The position numbers and the translations under genes are program-made. A stretch of DNA of 64,000 bases from Reclinomonas americana ATCC 50394 (Eukaryota > Jakobida > Jakobea > Jakobida): positions 1,302,001-1,366,000 of the forward strand of contig PS015010.1 in assembly GCA_048213135.1 (NCBI GenBank), written 5' to 3'. Position 1 is the stretch's first letter. Each line of letters opens with the position of its first letter. Under the pieces are notes generated by a model. That model was not told where the DNA came from, did no database searches, and was given only the letters and a program-made list of their open reading frames with translations. This document shows positions 18,061 through 28,600 of this stretch, in pieces.

Positions 18061-19614
18061 ATGTCTGCCGATAAAACCATTCTTACCGATTCCGGTATCG
18101 AAATAAAGCAACTCTATACACAGCCGCTTCCAATGGAGGAGCAGCCCGGCCAATACCCTTACACCCGGGGCGTACAGCCTGATATGTACCGCGGCAAACT
18201 CTGGACCATGCGCCAGTACGCCGGTTTTTCCACCGCGGAAGAAAGTAATAAACGCTATCACTACCTGCTGGGCCAGGGTGTAAGCGGACTCAGTGTGGCA
18301 TTCGACCTGCCCACGCAGATCGGTTACGACAGTGATCATCACCTGGCCGATGGCGAGGTAGGTAAAGTGGGTGTAGCCATCGACAGCCTTGAAGACATAG
18401 AAACACTTTTCAAAGGCATCCGCCTTGAGGAGGTGAGTACGTCCATGACCATTAATGCCAGCGGTTTTATTTTGCTGGCACTGTATGTGGCACTGGCCAA
18501 AAAACAGGGTGCCGACCTCAATAAGATCAGTGGTACCATACAGAACGATATTTTAAAAGAATACGCCGCAAGGGGTACTTATATTTATCCTCCCAAGGCG
18601 TCTATGCGCATCATTACCGATATTTTTGAATGGTGTGCCGCGGAAGTGCCCAAATGGAACACCATCTCCATCAGTGGTTACCATATCCGCGAAGCGGGCA
18701 GCACGGCCGTACAGGAGATCGCCTTTACCCTCAGTAATGGTAAGGCCTACGTAAAAGCCGCTCTCGAAAAAGGGCTCGACATCAATGTATTTGGCAAACG
18801 CCTCTCCTTCTTTTTCAATGCCCACAATAATTTATTTGAAGAAGTGGCCAAGTTCAGGGCCGCACGCCGCATGTGGGCGCAGATCATGAAAGAATTGGGC
18901 GCCACCGATCCCAAAGCCATGATGCTCCGCTTCCATACGCAAACAGGCGGCAGCACCCTTACCGCACAACAGCCCTTCAACAATATCTGCCGGGTAACCG
19001 TGCAAACCCTGGCCGCCGTATTGGGAGGTACCCAATCGCTGCACACCAATGGTTATGATGAAGCCCTGAGTCTGCCTACGGAAGAAGCCGCCCGTATTGC
19101 CCTGCGCACCCAGCAGATCGTAGCTTACGAAAGCGGCGCCCCCGAAACGGTTGACCCGCTTGCCGGCAGCTTTTTCGTGGAATCGCTAACCAATGAAGTG
19201 GAAACCGCCGCCTGGCAACTGGTACAGAAGATCGATGCTATGGGCGGAAGCGTGGCCGCCATTGAGGCCGGCTTCATGCAGGATGAGATCGCCCGCAGCG
19301 CTTACGAATACCAGCGGCATATCGAGACCGGTGAAAAGATCATTGTGGGCGTAAATAAATTCCAGGTGAATGAAGACCAGTCCATCCCTGTATTTAAAAT
19401 CGACGACAGCATACAAACCGTACAGACCAATAAACTGAAAGACCTCAGGTCACGCCGCGATAATACAAAAGCCAGCGCATCACTCCAATCGCTGAAGGAA
19501 CGTGCCCTGGATGGCCGCAACCTGATGCCCGCTGTGGTAGAAGCGGTAGAGAACTATTGTACATTGGGTGAAATAGCGGATGAGCTGAGGAAAGTGTTTG
19601 GGGAGTATAAGTAA
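18061..19614 (+). CDS. Methylmalonyl-CoA mutase-type large (catalytic) subunit without B12 domain
   Basis: 517 residues from ATG 18061 (an upstream TTG at 18052 would add three). This is the substrate-binding TIM-barrel half of acyl-CoA mutases: [73 protein letters not shown], and [14 protein letters not shown]. Residues that in methylmalonyl-CoA mutase contact substrate are kept: Tyr43 in DMYRG, Arg171 in AARGTY (isobutyryl-CoA mutases have Gln here) and His208 in GYHIR. This favours methylmalonyl-CoA/succinyl-CoA interconversion. The protein stops at KVFGEYK, where single-chain mutases continue into the cobalamin-binding domain, so a separate small B12 subunit is needed; none is in the window. 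Confidence 0.9.
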   Translation: MSADKTILTDSGIEIKQLYTQPLPMEEQPGQYPYTRGVQPDMYRGKLWTMRQYAGFSTAEESNKRYHYLLGQGVSGLSVAFDLPTQIGYDSDHHLADGEVGKVGVAIDSLEDIETLFKGIRLEEVSTSMTINASGFILLALYVALAKKQGADLNKISGTIQNDILKEYAARGTYIYPPKASMRIITDIFEWCAAEVPKWNTISISGYHIREAGSTAVQEIAFTLSNGKAYVKAALEKGLDINVFGKRLSFFFNAHNNLFEEVAKFRAARRMWAQIMKELGATDPKAMMLRFHTQTGGSTLTAQQPFNNICRVTVQTLAAVLGGTQSLHTNGYDEALSLPTEEAARIALRTQQIVAYESGAPETVDPLAGSFFVESLTNEVETAAWQLVQKIDAMGGSVAAIEAGFMQDEIARSAYEYQRHIETGEKIIVGVNKFQVNEDQSIPVFKIDDSIQTVQTNKLKDLRSRRDNTKASASLQSLKERALDGRNLMPAVVEAVENYCTLGEIADELRKVFGEYK

Positions 19615-19731
19615 TGAAGTTTATCGGTACAGATAAGTAATTGGCAGTTTGGCAAAATTTGTATCTTACGAGTGCACGGCCTATAGTTAAATACCGTGGT
19701 TACGATCATTGCTAACTAATACTTAACGATC

Positions 19732-20103
19732 ATGCAACTTGGCGCATTCTCCATTAGTCTCAGTGTAAAAGACATCCATGCTTCCAAAGCATTTTACGAA
19801 ACCCTGGGATTCACTACCCTTGGCGGTAATATAGAAAAGAACTGGCTGATCCTTAAGAACGGGCAAACGGTTATCGGGTTGTTCCAGGGCATGTTTCCCA
19901 ATAACATTTTAACTTTCAATCCCGGCTGGGATCAAAATGCCGCTAACATGGAATCATTCGATGATGTGCGCCAGATACAACAGCATCTCAAAAGTAACGG
20001 CATCACTTTAGTTTCAGAAGCCGATGAAAGCACAACCGGTCCTGCCAGTTTTATGGTGACCGACCCGGATGGTAATACCATTTTATTTGACCAGCACAGA
20101 TGA
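19732..20103 (+). CDS. VOC-family (glyoxalase/bleomycin-resistance fold) protein
   Basis: A 123-residue single-module vicinal-oxygen-chelate protein. It shows the two beta-alpha-beta-beta-beta halves: FSISLSVKDIHASKAFYETLGF at the start, and GPASFMVTDPDGNTILFDQ at the end, where the final strand usually supplies a metal-binding Glu; here the position is Asp (FDQHR). Members include glyoxalase I-like enzymes, dioxygenases and drug-binding proteins, and the substrate cannot be predicted. Its TGA overlaps an ATG that could begin the next frame (ATGA at 20100), suggesting coupled expression with the following secreted protein. Confidence 0.85.
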   Translation: MQLGAFSISLSVKDIHASKAFYETLGFTTLGGNIEKNWLILKNGQTVIGLFQGMFPNNILTFNPGWDQNAANMESFDDVRQIQQHLKSNGITLVSEADESTTGPASFMVTDPDGNTILFDQHR

Positions 20104-20111
20104 TCTTACCG

Positions 20112-20636
20112 ATGAAGAAGATCCTGTTTATTGCTATAGCGATGACAATGGCAGTTGTACATTCGCAGGCACAGGCTGATTCTGCCTTGTTGCCTCCTGT
20201 GCATTTTAAGTACTTAAGAAATATCTACAACCCGCAAACCCGCACCAGTAACATTTCTTACGACTATTCCGGAGAGTGGGATTTTGACGGAGATCACATC
20301 AATGACACCCTGCTCTTTATCGGTAACGGCGGTGCGCATGTTTATTTTTACCCGAAGATCGTCCTCAGTTCCAATAAGCGGACATGGAGTTTTCCTTCTT
20401 TCCAGTTGGATATGCCCTACATTTCCGGTACTATGGAGACGATAAAAAAAGGCCGTACCCAGGCTGCCGTACAACTGTTTGCCGGGGATTTTAATGGCGA
20501 CAGCATCACCGACATCTACCTAAATTTCGATAACCCTTTTGGCTCCATTCCTAAAGCCTGGAAACTTTCCGGCATTACACAAAGACGGGTGATCCTGAGT
20601 TTCAACCGTGGAAATATCAGCGTGAGTAATTACTAA
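20112..20636 (+). CDS. Secreted protein with two calcium-binding-like DxDGDxxxD motifs
   Basis: 174 residues from ATG 20112, which opens a clear signal peptide (KKILFIAIAMTMAVVHSQAQA); an ATG at 20100 overlapping the previous stop is an alternative. Two short acidic loops, DFDGDHINDTLL and DFNGDSITDIYL, resemble the calcium loops of FG-GAP/VCBS or dockerin-like repeats, each followed by a hydrophobic strand. The protein is far too short for a complete beta-propeller. I do not recognise a family and assign no function; an extracytoplasmic location is inferred from the signal peptide. Confidence 0.7.
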   Translation: MKKILFIAIAMTMAVVHSQAQADSALLPPVHFKYLRNIYNPQTRTSNISYDYSGEWDFDGDHINDTLLFIGNGGAHVYFYPKIVLSSNKRTWSFPSFQLDMPYISGTMETIKKGRTQAAVQLFAGDFNGDSITDIYLNFDNPFGSIPKAWKLSGITQRRVILSFNRGNISVSNY

Positions 20637-20704
20637 AGTCCATTTCCAATACAAGTGCATTTTTAAAAATTAAGGCCTCTCATCTAAAATAATTTTCAGA
20701 AAAA

Positions 20705-20752
20705 TTTGCGCAAGCAATTACTTGCGTTTATATTTGCAAGCAAACACTTGCA
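20705..20752 (+). promoter_or_regulatory. Promoter with paired palindromic operators for the ArsR operon
   Basis: A -33 TTTG (20705-20708) and a perfect -7 TATATTTG (20729-20736) are 20 bp apart, fitting the Bacteroidota promoter pattern. Two inverted repeats lie on top: CGCAAG-N6-CTTGCG (20709-20726) in the spacer, and TGCAAG-N6-CTTGCA (20735-20752) over the -7 end and predicted start site. Their centres are 26 bp apart. A regulator bound to either site would block RNA polymerase, so autorepression by the adjacent ArsR-type protein is the simplest reading. Confidence 0.75.
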
Positions 20753-20756
20753 CATT

Positions 20757-21113
20757 ATGGAAGCCCGAAGAGATGTTTTCCAGGCCATTGCCGACCCCAC
20801 CCGCAGGCAGATCATTGGCCTGCTGGTACAGCAACCCCTCAATGTAAACAGCATTGCCGATAAATTCAATGTAACCCGCCAGGCCGTTTCCCTGCATGTG
20901 AAGATCCTTACAGAATGCGGACTCATCATGATCCGGCAGCAGGGCCGCGAACGATATTGTGAAGCCCGGCTAGAAGGACTCGGCGAAGTTGCCGGATGGA
21001 TAGAACAATACCGCCAGTTCTTCGAGAACAAACTCGATGCATTGGAACTTTACCTCGATGATCTTCAAAAAAATAAAAAATATGCAAAACGAAACAAACA
21101 ACACCGCAGATAG
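20757..21113 (+). CDS. ArsR-family winged-helix transcriptional regulator
   Basis: 118 residues from ATG 20757 (a TTG at 20706 lies inside the promoter and is not the start). The DNA-binding winged helix is clear: AIADPTRRQIIGLLVQQ, then NVNSIADKFNVTRQAVSLHVKIL as the helix-turn-helix, and a QQGRERYCEAR wing. The metal-sensing ELCVCDL motif of ArsR/SmtB is absent, so it is not an arsenic or zinc sensor of that kind. It matches the subgroup found upstream of SRPBCC/AHSA1 genes, and here the SRPBCC gene overlaps its 3' end by 32 bp. It is likely the repressor for the palindromes 5-48 bp upstream. Confidence 0.92.
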   Translation: MEARRDVFQAIADPTRRQIIGLLVQQPLNVNSIADKFNVTRQAVSLHVKILTECGLIMIRQQGRERYCEARLEGLGEVAGWIEQYRQFFENKLDALELYLDDLQKNKKYAKRNKQHRR

Positions 21114-21546
21114 GGAACTCAGGATATCCCGCCTCCTGAACGCCCCGGTAGAACTGGTTTGGGAAGTATGGACCAACCCGGAACATATTAAAAACTGGTG
21201 GGGCCCCAACGGTTTCAGCAATACCATCACCAAAATGGATATGGTTCCCGGCGGTGAATGGGACCTTATTATGCACGGTCCCGATGGGACGGATTATAAG
21301 AACAAAAGCGTGTTCAGGGAAGTGGTCAAATATAAGAGGATCGTGTATCAACACGTTACTGCCCCAAAATTCGTCACCACCATCGAGTTTGAAGAACGCG
21401 GTGATACCACTTTCCTCAGCTGGCATATGTTATTTGAAAGCAGGGAACAGTTCATCCAGGTCGTTAAAACATTCAAAGCCGATGAGGGACTTAAACAGAA
21501 CGTAGACAAACTGGTCGCCTATCTTGCTCAACGCGGCAATGGTTAA
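21082..21546 (+). CDS. SRPBCC (AHSA1/START-like) domain protein
   Basis: 154 residues from ATG 21082. The START/Bet v1-like ligand-binding fold is shown by RISRLLNAPVELVWEVWTNPEHIKNWWGP at the start and EFEERGDTTFLSWHMLFES in the middle, the standard AHSA1-like pattern. These proteins bind hydrophobic ligands in a deep cavity, and the ligand here is unknown. The start codon lies within the regulator gene (32-bp overlap), so the two are translationally coupled; the next gene starts within its own 3' end. The three genes form one operon under the palindrome-containing promoter. Confidence 0.9.
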   Translation: MQNETNNTADRELRISRLLNAPVELVWEVWTNPEHIKNWWGPNGFSNTITKMDMVPGGEWDLIMHGPDGTDYKNKSVFREVVKYKRIVYQHVTAPKFVTTIEFEERGDTTFLSWHMLFESREQFIQVVKTFKADEGLKQNVDKLVAYLAQRGNG

Positions 21547-22435
21547 AACCAACGTAATGAAAAATATCATCCTCCCGGTTACCACAGTCCTGGCAATAGC
21601 CATATGCTGTAACAACCCGGACAAAAAAGAAAACGATATGACAACGCACAACGATTCAGCTGTACATTTCAAAAGCGGCTACTCCAAAGTCAACGGTATT
21701 AATATGTACTACGAGATACACGGTGAAGGCCACCCGCTTGTACTCGTTCATGGCGGCGGCTCCACAATACAATCATCCTTTGGCAAGCTAATCCCTCAAC
21801 TATCAAAATCCCGGCAGATCATAGCAATGGAGCTCCAGGCACATGGCCGTACAGGCGACCGTGACGCTCCGGAGTCTTTCGAACAGGATGCAGACGATGT
21901 GGTAACACTCATCAGGAACCTGGGCCTGACTAAGGTTGACATTCTGGGTTACAGTAATGGCGGTAATACGGCCATGCAGGCAGCTATCCGTCATCCTGAA
22001 GCAGTGAACAAACTTATTGTTACTTCTTCCTTTTATAAGAGAGAAGGTTTACCGCCCGGCTTTTTTGAAATGATGGGAAACGCCACCCTTAAAGACATGC
22101 CTGAAACGCTTAAAAAAGCATTTTTTGATGTCAATTCCGATTCTAACCAGTTGCAGGTCATGTTCAACAAAGACAGGGAACGGATGCTTCATTTCAAAGA
22201 CTGGTCCGACGATATGCTTCGCTCGATCAAAGCCCCCACCCTTTTCATCAGCGGCGACCAGGATGTAGCTTCTGTAAGTCATACCGCCGCCATGGCTTCC
22301 CTGGTAAGCGGGTCAAGGGTCATGATCTTTCCCTGCGGGCACGGTTCCTTCATTGGCGTGGCGGAGAGTCCTGAACCGGGAAGCAACATCTTTGAAACAA
22401 CGGTTGCGGTGATCGATAACTTCCTGGGGCATTAA
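21539..22435 (+). CDS. Alpha/beta hydrolase, exported
   Basis: 298 residues from ATG 21539, which overlaps the SRPBCC stop; ATG 21557 is an alternative. The N-terminus (NIILPVTTVLAIAICC) looks like an export signal, but the residue before the first Cys is Ile, so a lipobox is doubtful. The fold is a classic alpha/beta hydrolase: VHGGGS oxyanion loop, nucleophile Ser139 in GYSNGG, Asp240/Asp242 in FISGDQDVAS as acid candidates, and His268 in FPCGHGSF. Substrate class (ester, lactone, haloalkane) cannot be told. Coupling to an ArsR regulator and a ligand-binding protein suggests response to, and breakdown of, a small hydrophobic molecule (inference). Confidence 0.88.
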   Translation: MVKTNVMKNIILPVTTVLAIAICCNNPDKKENDMTTHNDSAVHFKSGYSKVNGINMYYEIHGEGHPLVLVHGGGSTIQSSFGKLIPQLSKSRQIIAMELQAHGRTGDRDAPESFEQDADDVVTLIRNLGLTKVDILGYSNGGNTAMQAAIRHPEAVNKLIVTSSFYKREGLPPGFFEMMGNATLKDMPETLKKAFFDVNSDSNQLQVMFNKDRERMLHFKDWSDDMLRSIKAPTLFISGDQDVASVSHTAAMASLVSGSRVMIFPCGHGSFIGVAESPEPGSNIFETTVAVIDNFLGH

Positions 22436-22560
22436 GCACAGCGCTTAATTCTTTTTCCAGATCCCTGTTGTTATAATTATATAACAATCATTTTACCAGC
22501 ATAATCACAACCCTTTGCATTAACTCAGCGCTCTCTCCTTCTTCGCGGTTAACATAAACA

Positions 22561-22589
22561 AAAGGCCCCGGACGAATCCAGGGCCTTTC
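22561..22589. terminator. Hairpin terminator, probably bidirectional
   Basis: AAAGGCCCCGG and CCAGGGCCTTT form an inverted repeat around a 6-base loop (one mismatch). It lies 22 bp beyond the stop of the large minus-strand gene and 125 bp beyond the hydrolase gene. On the minus strand the stem is followed by TTTTGTTT, which suits termination of the large gene. Confidence 0.75.
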
Positions 22590-22610
22590 TATTGACAAGC
22601 GATCGAGACA

Positions 22611-25600
22611 TTATTGAATCACCACTCTGCCTACCGCCAGGCGGTTACCATTCATGTCGCCGAGCTCAACCCAGTAAATACCTTTACTGAATTTACTCAT
22701 ATCAACATCCATACGTGCATAAGGAGCAGTGATACTGTTCTGCTGAACAAGCACCCTTTGTCCTTCGGAGTTATAAATGGTCAGACCACGAACCAGTGTG
22801 TTGGCATTTACACTGTAGTACCTTACCTGGAACCTTCCTGTAGTCGGGTTCGGGTAGATAAACAGTTTAGTGTTCACTGAATCGGAGATCAGTACAGAGT
22901 TAGAAACATTGGTACATCCGTTAACGTCTGTAACCAGTAAGCTGTACAGGCCAAGTCCGTCTACATTCACACCCAGTGTAGCAGCAGTTGCACCGGCAAC
23001 AACTACTCCATTCCTTCTCCAAGTGTAAGTAGCAGCAGCGTTAGGTGACACGCTTGAACTGAGCGTTGTAGTCAGACCAGGGAACAACCTGGTGTAAGGT
23101 GCAGCCGAGATCACGATCACTGGCAGCGGGTTCACCTTCAGTGTCCTTATTGCTGATGTAACAGATCCGCAAGGAGCAGCTCCGTTAACGATCACGCGGT
23201 ACTGGTAGTTGTTCATGGATACTGGCGGAGCGGTGATGGTGAGCGTTGCCGTAGTTGCACCGGTGTACACACCACCATTGGTGATGTTAGCCCATGTATT
23301 ACCGTTGTTGGTACTTACCTGCCATTGGTAGGCAGGTGCAGTACCTGTTGCCACAACCGTGAAGGTGGCCACTTTATCGGTACAGATGGTTTGATCTGCA
23401 GATACAGAAGTGATCGCAACCGGAACATTAACTGTAACCGGCACAGTGCGTGCAGGCGAGGTACAGGTACCGGAGCTTACTGTTACTGAGTAAGTAGTAG
23501 ATACAAGCGGACCGGCATAAACGGTTACAGCCTGCGTACCTGCTACATAAGGTATAGTGCCGGCGGCATCCAGGTACAGACCCGTAGCCGGGGTCCAGAT
23601 ACCACCTGCAGGTAAGCCGTAGGTGATGTCCAGTGACCAGGAATTGATTGTACCGCCATCGAGTGTGGCGAAGTCGCCCACTGCCAGCCTCCATGGACCG
23701 TTAGGTGTGGAAGTCAGACCATTCCAGTCCGGAACGTTTTGTTCGTAACCTGTTGGTCCGTAACCGGCACGTTTTTCAGCACCATAAGTACTGCTGCGTG
23801 GTGCAGGTGCACCGCTGATGGCAGCATTGCTCAGTGAGCTGATAATGGTATTGGTGAAATTATCCGTTCCGTTGGAACCGGTACCGCCATCAAGGCCGCC
23901 TACCAGGTTCAGACGGTTGCCGTTAGGTGCAACCAGGTTAATGTCCAGGTCACCAACCCATGTATGGGTGATGTTCAGGGTAACCTTGATCTCGGAGATC
24001 ACGGCAGCACCAGGTATACCGGCGATGTTTATTGTTGACAGTGCAGGATCACCTGTACCATCAGGAATAGCGATGTTCACTGTACCTGATGTGCCGCTCA
24101 CAGTTACAGGAGCCAGCGACGAAGTGATCGTCAGTGGTGTACGTGTACCCAGGCAAATGGTAGCAGATGCAGGGTTAACTGTAGGAGCATTTGGTGTATA
24201 GTTCACCAGTACAGTTCCTGTACCCACACAACCGGTAGTTGGGTTGGTAGCTGAAACCGTATAGGTTGTATTTACTGCAGGAGCTGCGTAAACAGTTGCT
24301 GTAGGCGTACCGGCCACATAGGCAATAGTAGCCGCAGCATTGGTGTACAGTCCGGTTGCAGGGCTCCAGGTGAAGTTGCCGCCTGTTGGACTGCTGGCTG
24401 TCAGCAGTACGCCATTGGTTCCGGCAACACCGCCGCAGACAGGTCCTGCAGGGCTGATGGTAACCACAGGAAGCGGGTTAACATTCAATACTGCGCCAAC
24501 TGAGTAGGCGGTTGGAGGACAGGTTCCGCTTACTGACAAACGATAACGGTAACCATTCATAGCGATGGTAACCGGGTTGATGGTCAGGGTACCTGTAGTT
24601 ACGTTGCTGTAAGGAGCAGCGTTGGTCAGGTTGGTCCATGTTCCACCTCCGTCGGTGCTAACCTGCCACAGCAGTGTAGCGCCTGTACCGGTACCGGCAG
24701 CTGTGAAGGTGGCTGTTCCACCGGCACAAACTGTAGTTGCAACTGGTTGAGAACTGATAGCAGGACGCTGGTTAACATTGATAGTAATGCTGGCCTGGCG
24801 TGAACAGCCCTGGGCTGTAGTTCCTGTAACGGTATAGGTTGTTGTAGTAGCAGGAGAAGCGGCAACCGGGTTGGTGGTGGTTGAGCTCAGACCTGCAGCA
24901 GGAGTCCACAGGAAAGTATAGCCTGTTGGCACACCTGCAGGTGCGCTGAATACGATATTGTAACCTCCGTTGATAGAGCCTACGTCACCACCACCATCAT
25001 CGGTGATGAACATTTTCCAGGTACCGTTGAAGTCACCTGTGAAAGTAGACAGCGGCAGTTGTGATCCGAATACACCGGGACCGGGAGCCGGCCAGTTATC
25101 AGGATCACTTGCAGGGAACAGGTAATCTGTCAGGTTGGTAGGCTTCCATGTGGTGCCGCTTGCCGGGGGATCGGTTCCACCCAGGGTATTGTTCAGGTTC
25201 AGCGGAGCCGCGTCATCAAATGTAAGGGTATGGTTCGCGAGATCGCCTCCCCTTCCGCAGTCAGCCATGATCACCACGTTCTGACCGGTTGGAGATTGCA
25301 GGAGGATATTCACGTCGCTCATCCACGTATGGCTGAGGCCCATTACAGTCACGCTTTTCACGGTAACACCGCTGGTAGGCAGACCACTTACACTAAGATT
25401 GATCGGGTAAACAGCTGCGGGTGCTGGAGCAGCGCTGCTGCCGGTACCCGTACCTGGTATGGCAATATTAGCCGGTGGAGCAGTAAAGGTTACCAGTCCT
25501 GTTCCTGTGATCACGGTCAGCAGCGTAGGATCGCCTGCGCACAATGTAGTGCCGGGATCAGCAACGATCGTTAATACAGGATTAGGATTCACTGTAATGG

Positions 25601-28600
25601 TGAATGATTTCGGAGTGCCGGAACATGTTCCCAGTACAGGCGTTACAGTAATGGTTGCAATAACCGGCGTAGTGCCGGTATTAACAGCTGTGAACGCTGC
25701 GATATTACCGGAACCACTTGCTGCTAGACCGATAGAAGGTGTGTTATTGGTCCAGTTGTATACAGTACCCGCCTGGCCACCGCTGAAAGTTACAGCAGCA
25801 GTTGAGGAACCGGCACATACTATCTGGTTCGCAATATTATTAACCGATGTTGTCGGGTTCACCGTAATGGTGAAGGTGGTTGGAGTACCGGTACAGGTAG
25901 CGCCTGCATTGGTATAAGAAGGCGTTACTGTGATGGTAGCCGTAACCGCTGTAGCACCTGCATTTTGTGCGGTGAATGAAGCGATGTTACCGCTTCCGCT
26001 TGCAGCCAGGCCAATAGACGGTGTGTTATTGGTCCAGTTGTAAACAGTACCCGCTACAGCGCCGCTGAAGTTAACAGCTGTAGTGGCAGCGCCTGCGCAA
26101 AGCGACTGGTTGGAAACTGCGTTAACTGTCGGGGTTGGGTTAACAGTGAGGTTAACCACAGCCGAAGGACGGCAAGCAGGATCTACCGGTGTTGGCGATA
26201 GGATCGCATAGATGAAGTAATTATTAGCGGCGGCAAATGTAGTGATTGTTGATGCTGCAGTTCCGCCGGAAGTCAGGCTTCCGTTGGGAACAGTCGCAAT
26301 CACCGTACCACCTGCATAAGGATCAGCCAGTGCTGAAGTTGATTGTTTGAACGTGATACCATAAGTAGTACCCATTGAAACAAGCCCTGTAGTAGAAATG
26401 GTCACATTGGAACCGATACAGGTACCCGGTGTTGGGTTGGTACTTACATTGGCAACAGTAGGACAAACAAAGCAACCTCCCGGACCTACCAGTGAGAAAG
26501 AACCGGTAGCCTGGCAGGTATTGGCAGCCGTTACGGTTACACCATAGTTACCAATGGTGAGACCGGTTTGGTTCTGCGCATTTACATTGACGCCGGGGCC
26601 AGTCCATACGAAACCGTAAGGACCCGGAGCACCACCCATAGTAAGGGTAATAGCACCATCGGCAGATGCACAGGTTGTTGGTTGTGTTAAAGTACCCGAC
26701 ACAGTTACACCCTGGTTGATGGTTACAACAACCGGGAGAACCATAGAGCAGGTACCATTAGAAGCTTTGATATAATAGGTGCCGGCAACGGATACTGCAT
26801 TGGGGTTAGCCAGTACAGCTGTAGCAGCGGCATCTGTGAAATATGTATAGGTTAAGCCTGCCATAGAACCTGATGTTACAGCGGCGGCGGTGAGGTCAAC
26901 AGTTGCCGGAGAACAAACCGCAGGCGGGTTGTTCACTACAAAACCTGTGGCAGTGAATTCATCTGCGCCCATATCCGGAGTTGTGGCAGACCTGGTATCG
27001 TTATCAATATCAACAGTTATTGAAGCTATTGGAGTAGCTGCGGCATTCAGACACCAGTTAACGCCATTGGCTGTTGACAGGTGCAGGTCGGTGGCAGATA
27101 CATAAACAGGCTGTATATTCTTCGAATTGGCATCGGCGCTTGTTGCGGCCTGGAATGCGGCAAGTGTGGTATAGTTGGTGGCACCTATTTTGCCAACCCA
27201 ATTACCGCCTGAACCGGTAGAAGCTACCCAGTAATCATTATAGTCAAGTCCAACAAACTGGGCTGCTGATGTAACGGCGCCAATACCTACAGCACCGGCA
27301 CCCGTTGTTCCCAAGCGTCCCAGGTTATTATGGATGATGTTATTCCTGACATTAGCTGTTACATTATTATCCAGCAGGATACCAAATGAATGCGCCGCTG
27401 CGGAGAAATTAAGCGTATTACCGCTCAGGAAGATGGTGTTGTAATATATATTCACACCACCCTGACCAGTACCAAAGGCGTAAACACCCACTGGAGAATA
27501 AGTACCGCCAAATGAGGTATAAGAATCAGCGTCTCCGGAGAGATTACGGATCATATTGTTGCTGACTGTAACGTTCGCGGCAGCGAGGCCGGTAGATACA
27601 GCAACACCGTGAGCTCCATATCCCGATGTTCCGGTGTAATTGATATCATGAATCAGGTTTTTCTCTACAACAGTATTGGAAGTACCCGTAGCCAGCCAGA
27701 TACCTTTTTTGGTTTCACCTGATGTTGATTCAAAGTTACCGATATCATTACCGGTAATAGTGGCACCATTGGCCCCCTGTACATACACACCTATAAAACG
27801 TATTTGGTTAGCGCCTGTGGTATTCAACAGGTTGGAAGCGATATTCATACCGGCGCCATTTCCTGCAACAACCGCACAGTTAATATACATACCAATATAG
27901 GCTTTCTGAATATTGTTATTTTGCACGGTGATGTTGGTAAAGTAGCCAGGATTACCTGGAGTTCCTCCATCAGTGATCACCATTGCACTGCTTGTATTTA
28001 TACCATTGATGATATTCGTGTTTTTCACAACATCATTTGTAGTGGTAGTAGTACCCGAAGAGGCAATAAGCAATACGGATGGTGTGGATGTGGACGTATT
28101 GGTGATGGTGAGGTCCCTGCTGGTACCGCCATTATTGGAACCATCGATAGTCACATTACTTGCGAATATCCTGATCAGTGCGTTACCGGCGAATGAACCC
28201 GTAAGGGTTGAAGTAACACCTGTATTGGGCTTGATCAGTAAGTTGTAAGGACCAGCGCAGCCATAAGCGATAGCGTTCAGGGCGTTGGCACCTGTTTCTG
28301 TAACCGATGCGTCGAGGATATTCACGGTCAGATTTCCGGAAAGACCTCCTGCGTTGATAGCGGCAAATAAACCACCTGCACCTGTAAGTGAGGTATATGT
28401 TCCTGCCGCACCTACAGTTACTGTTCCACTGAGTCCATTAATATTATAACTGTTAATCGTTCCGGTAATCGGGAAATTGCCTGCCGTCAGTGCCACGCTT
28501 GCCGGTGAACCGGTTGGCGTACCTGAATTGATAGTTACGTTAGGTATGGTGGCCAGATCCTGGGCTGCAACGAAGTACTGGATAACATCACCAGTTGCAA

